Origin: Rubrivivax rivuli | GTDB lineage: Bacteria; Pseudomonadota; Gammaproteobacteria; Burkholderiales; Burkholderiaceae_C | Direction: 5' to 3' | DNA: 64,000 nt | NCBI RefSeq assembly: GCF_004016505.1 | Contig: NZ_SACR01000001.1 | Coordinates: 744,001-808,000 of the forward strand | Part shown: in pieces, positions 63,411 through 64,000 of the stretch | Layout of the letters: each line of letters begins with the position of its first letter | How positions within the stretch are numbered: position 1 is the stretch's first letter | Program-made: the position numbers and the translations under genes | Notes under the pieces: generated by a model | Told to the model about the DNA's origin: nothing | What the model saw: the letters and a program-made list of their open reading frames with translations, nothing else | The model's database searches: none

Positions 63411-64000
63411 TCAGCGGCCGAAGCGCACGCGCTCGACGCGGAAGCCCAGGCCTTCGAGCAGGCGCGGCAGCGACTGCGGGCCGGTCATGTGCAAGGCCCC
63501 CACGGCGGCAAAGACCCGTCTGCCGCTGCGGTGCTGGGCCTCGATGCCGGCGGCCAGCGGGCCGTTGCGCTCGTCGTTGAGCTTGCGCATGTAGGCCTGG
63601 TCTTCGGGCGTGTTGGCGCATTCGCACCAGCTGGCGTAGTCCTCCAGCGCGGCCAGGTCGCCGCGTTCCCAGGCCGCCACCATGCGCGCCATCACGCGGC
63701 GGCTGCTGCCGTCTTCCAGCTGCGCCAGGCTCTGCTCCAGCGCGGCCAGGGCCTCGGCGGGATCGGCCGGCACCAGCACGGCCTTCTGCTGCGCCGCGGT
63801 TTCCAGCGACACCACGCGGCGGGCGCTGCCGCGCACCTGCGCCAGCAACAGCTGCTCCATCGCCAGGCTCGGGTCCATGCCCAGCCAGCGGGCCTCCAGC
63901 ACCATCAGGCTGGTGGCCTGCAGCACCGGGTGCAGCGTGGCCATCGATTCGGGCGCGATGCAGGCGCGGGCGTAGGCCTGGTTCAGCCGCCGCTGCAGGG
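63411..64000 (-). CDS. TraB/GumN family protein, 5' end outside window
   Basis: The C-terminal 196 codons before the window ends; no in-frame stop or clear start precedes 64000. Family text is RVVSLETAAQQKAVL, AWERGDLAALEDY, LNDERNGPLAAGIEAQHRSGRRVFAAVGALHMTGPQSLPRLLEGLGFRVERV, the last with the conserved GxxH (GALHMTGPQSLPRLL) of TraB/GumN proteins, once thought to be a pheromone-shutdown peptidase group. Function not established. Confidence 0.85.
   Translation of the reverse strand, partial: LQRRLNQAYARACIAPESMATLHPVLQATSLMVLEARWLGMDPSLAMEQLLLAQVRGSARRVVSLETAAQQKAVLVPADPAEALAALEQSLAQLEDGSSRRVMARMVAAWERGDLAALEDYASWCECANTPEDQAYMRKLNDERNGPLAAGIEAQHRSGRRVFAAVGALHMTGPQSLPRLLEGLGFRVERVRFGR

Overview
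The window is about 70% GC, fully coding-dense, and free of insertion sequences, CRISPR arrays, rRNA or recognisable tRNA genes. Gene content and protein style point to a betaproteobacterium of the order Burkholderiales, probably in the Rubrivivax/Leptothrix/Sphaerotilaceae-Comamonadaceae area. The evidence is a standard Burkholderiales atp operon, an OmpC-type porin, a PhaM-like PHA granule protein, a PEP-CTERM protein, a high-potential iron-sulfur protein and a hyper-repetitive intergenic element. The assignment is inferred from sequence style only; no database search was possible.

Layout. 1-2.7 kb: end of an aldose epimerase gene, an SMP-30 lactonase and glpD. 2.8-5.6 kb: a periplasmic thiol-reducing pair (DsbD/ScsB-like transporter plus redoxin). 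5.8-13.2 kb: the complete F1Fo ATP synthase operon atpIBEFHAGDC with its promoter and terminator, followed by PPK2. 14.1-19.0 kb: ilvE with small partners, a GT25 glycosyltransferase, then radA-DUF1232-metallophosphoesterase. 19.1-24.8 kb: an accessory-looking block with a Tat-exported carotenoid oxygenase plus DUF2141 protein, a PEP-CTERM protein and a secreted isoamylase. 24.8-28.9 kb: arfB, a GlsB-type membrane protein and alr, divergent from lplT and an EamA exporter. 28.9-36.2 kb: a proline-rich response regulator, glutathione peroxidase, tyrosine aminotransferase, LysR, an ornithine cyclodeaminase/Lrp divergent pair, and a porin with a hairpin-rich leader. 36.4-41.2 kb: a dipeptide/oligopeptide ABC transporter split by a DsbA-like and a CYTH gene. 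41.3-46.2 kb: housekeeping and stress singletons (NTF2-like, TPR, DUF1992, GST, OsmC, GNAT, MtfA). 46.2-50.7 kb: a four-gene light/DNA-repair cluster with three photolyase-family proteins and a DUF2256 zinc-ribbon-like peptide. 50.9-55.6 kb: H-NS-like protein, glpK, EamA, a lipoprotein-like HiPIP, an FAH-family hydrolase. 55.7-61.3 kb: a glycolate oxidase operon, glcD-glcE-methyltransferase-lrgA-lrgB-glcF. 61.5-64 kb: FIST protein, PhaM-like protein and a TraB/GumN-type protein running off the end.

Most unusual items: (1) the photolyase cluster, whose third protein lacks the N-terminal antenna domain but carries a C-terminal domain resembling it, as if the two domains were permuted; (2) lrgAB inside the glycolate oxidase operon, which suggests a bacterial counterpart of the plant chloroplast glycolate/glycerate transporter PLGG1; (3) a structured intergenic repeat present three times, twice inside the atp operon, in each case just ahead of a start codon; (4) atpF apparently starting at TTG with an abortive ATG in another frame beside it; (5) several clear dyads in front of regulated genes (porin, glcD, Lrp/ornithine cyclodeaminase, LysR) and a sigma-54-like promoter in front of the PEP-CTERM gene.
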